Part shown: positions 63,121-64,000 of the stretch, in pieces
Layout: each line of letters begins with the position of its first letter
Position numbering within the stretch: position 1 is the first letter of the stretch
NCBI GenBank assembly: GCA_034432375.1
Contig: DAOUCA010000163.1
Coordinates: forward strand, 1-64,000
Origin: JAHBVH01 sp034432375
GTDB lineage: Bacteria; Chloroflexota; Anaerolineae; Caldilineales; Caldilineaceae
Length of the DNA: 64,000 nt
Direction: 5' to 3'
The notes under the pieces: model-generated
The model's input: the letters and a program-made list of their open reading frames with translations, nothing else
Database searches by the model: none
What the model was told of the DNA's origin: nothing
Program-made: the position numbers and the translations under genes

Positions 63121-63152
63121 ATCCCGATGCCTGGCCAGGCACCGGGATTTTT
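63121..63152 (+). terminator. Intrinsic terminator of the gene at 62299
   Basis: ATCCCGATGCCTGG (63121-63134) pairs with CCAGGCACCGGGAT (63135-63148) with one mismatch, followed by a T run. Confidence 0.85.
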
Positions 63153-63156
63153 TATC

Positions 63157-63229
63157 TATACTGCGGTTGAAATGGGAACCGGAGTTTCTACCCCAGCAAA
63201 ACTCCGGTTCCCATTCAGAGCTGAGTATA
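63157..63229. repeat. Palindrome related to the 1-145 repeat
   Basis: AATGGGAACCGGAGTTT (63171-63187) is perfectly inverted at 63199-63215, with outer TATACT/AGTATA. The right half, CTCCGGTTCCCATTC followed by GAGTATAAC, matches the sequence at about 110-135. Confidence 0.6.
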
Positions 63230-63447
63230 ACATTATCCGGTAAAGCCCACGATGGGACTTCCCAGCCTTTTCCTGGGACTTTTGCCATTGAAGTCAAGCT
63301 AGCCACCTTCTATACTCAGCTCAGTTAGGTTGAGACACCTCACTGACCTAATTGCCTCAGCAATCGCTCATAATCTTGCGTTAATGATCGCCAGAGTTTA
63401 CCAGAAAGGGTGCCATCACCCTGCTAGACTGAGAGACAGCCAAACAA

Positions 63448-63497
63448 AAAATCCGCTAGCTTCTCCCGGGCAAAGAGAGCTGTGGCTAGCGGATTTT
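63448..63497 (-). terminator. Terminator-like hairpin oriented to the minus strand
   Basis: AAAATCCGCTAGC (63448-63460) is inverted at 63485-63497; read on the minus strand it is followed by TTTTTTG. No minus-strand gene ends here, so either a small RNA or a repeat is possible. Confidence 0.4.
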
Positions 63498-63539
63498 GAG
63501 GGGCTAATCCTGATGGCCTGACGAACTTCTATAGACATC

Positions 63540-63602
63540 AAGCTAAAGATTTTCCACCTTTCCCTTCGACAAGCTCAGGGGACGGTGGAAAATCATTAGC
63601 TT
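63540..63602. repeat. Palindrome carrying CTTCGACAAGCTCAG
   Basis: The 19-nt arms (63540-63558 and 63584-63602) match at 18 positions around CCCTTCGACAAGCTCAGGG. It is the fourth copy of this core in the window and stands just before the small secreted protein gene. Confidence 0.75.
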
Positions 63603-63668
63603 AAAAACTATAGTTTCGTTTATCGGCTCGTTCATCGTCATCGCTAAAAATTTCAAGGAGACAGTATC

Positions 63669-63947
63669 ATGATTCGTTCACTTCGCTCAAAGATTGCCGT
63701 TGCGCTACTAAGTTTTGGTTTACTCGCCGGTAGCGTTGGGCCAGTTGCAGCCGCACCAGTTTCACAAATTGTTATCGGTGGTCAGTTGCATCCGTTTCAA
63801 TGTTACAAGAATGGCACTTACTATGCGGTGGGCAGCACCCTTCCGGCTGGGCCACTCTTCTACTGGAAGTGTGAGATGGGTTGGGTAACTGATGGCCTGG
63901 GGATTCCCCACTATGAGGCCGTTTGGAAGGTCTACCCAAGAACGTAG
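63669..63947 (+). CDS. Small secreted protein
   Basis: A 92-residue exported protein. The signal peptide is KIAVALLSFGLLAGSVGPVA, cleaved near VAAAP. The mature 60 residues have two cysteines (FQCYKNG and WKCEMG) that could form a disulphide, and are rich in aromatic residues. I do not recognise the family. AAGGAG lies about 9 nt before the ATG. The 53 nt after the stop to the window end show nothing further. Confidence 0.7.
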   Translation: MIRSLRSKIAVALLSFGLLAGSVGPVAAAPVSQIVIGGQLHPFQCYKNGTYYAVGSTLPAGPLFYWKCEMGWVTDGLGIPHYEAVWKVYPRT

Positions 63948-64000
63948 AAGAGCGCTACCCCTACCGCACGATTTAGGTAATGGCAAGCCTTACTTGCGGG

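Overview
This 64 kb window is a stretch of bacterial chromosome with mid-range GC and mostly monocistronic or two-gene units on both strands, separated by unusually repeat-rich intergenic DNA. No rRNA or tRNA gene was seen. The gene mix points to Chloroflexota, probably an Anaerolineae- or Caldilineae-type heterotroph. It includes large STAND/TPR regulators, several formylglycine sulfatases, many Gfo/Idh and TIM-barrel sugar enzymes, DUF433/DUF5615 and Uma2-type accessory genes, and exported proteins ending in a short YLP-type tail. This assignment is inference from gene content; no marker gene is present to fix it.

Layout: 0.5-9.7 kb holds a Bax-inhibitor-1 protein, a broken Nudix gene, a sugar epimerase/isomerase plus Gfo/Idh pair, an M20 amidohydrolase, an N,N-dimethylformamidase-like protein and an intact Nudix hydrolase. 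10.2-14.7 kb holds an SPFH/band-7 gene pair, acpP, plsC and a DUF429 protein. 15.0-19.9 kb is a sulfur cluster behind an attenuator-like leader: tandem rhodanese, YeeE/YedE transporter, TusA-like carrier, rhodanese lipoprotein and a beta-carbonic-anhydrase-fold enzyme. 20-22.6 kb has a broken antitoxin-like gene, a GTPase and a DUF433/DUF5615 toxin-antitoxin pair. 22.9-30.9 kb holds an M20 peptidase, a BBE-type FAD oxidoreductase, a DUF4242 protein, a 1136-residue STAND regulator and a decayed methyltransferase; two intergenic regions here share the same two-box operator. 31-39.5 kb looks like a carbohydrate/sulfate-ester catabolic region: sulfatase, enolase-superfamily dehydratase, Gfo/Idh, secreted lectin-like protein, ceramidase-like hydrolase and metallophosphoesterase. 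39.7-51 kb adds two more sulfatases, a GH32 fructan hydrolase, Uma2, an SDR/DUF2867 protein, a SolA-like oxidase and an HD-GYP protein. 51.3-64 kb holds exported proteins (one clostripain-like) and two large TPR regulators.

The most unusual signal is in the non-coding DNA. A GxxExxY (PD-(D/E)XK-fold) gene at 33.8-34.1 kb sits exactly between two 33-nt inverted arms built of roughly 10-bp CACGAAG units. Gene-less hairpins with the same or analogous periodic arms recur at 1.5, 3.5, 7.5, 14.8, 37.1 and 58.7 kb. This suggests a mobile or selfish element family whose full form carries the nuclease-like gene. At least five further inverted-repeat families are present, including two MITE-like elements.
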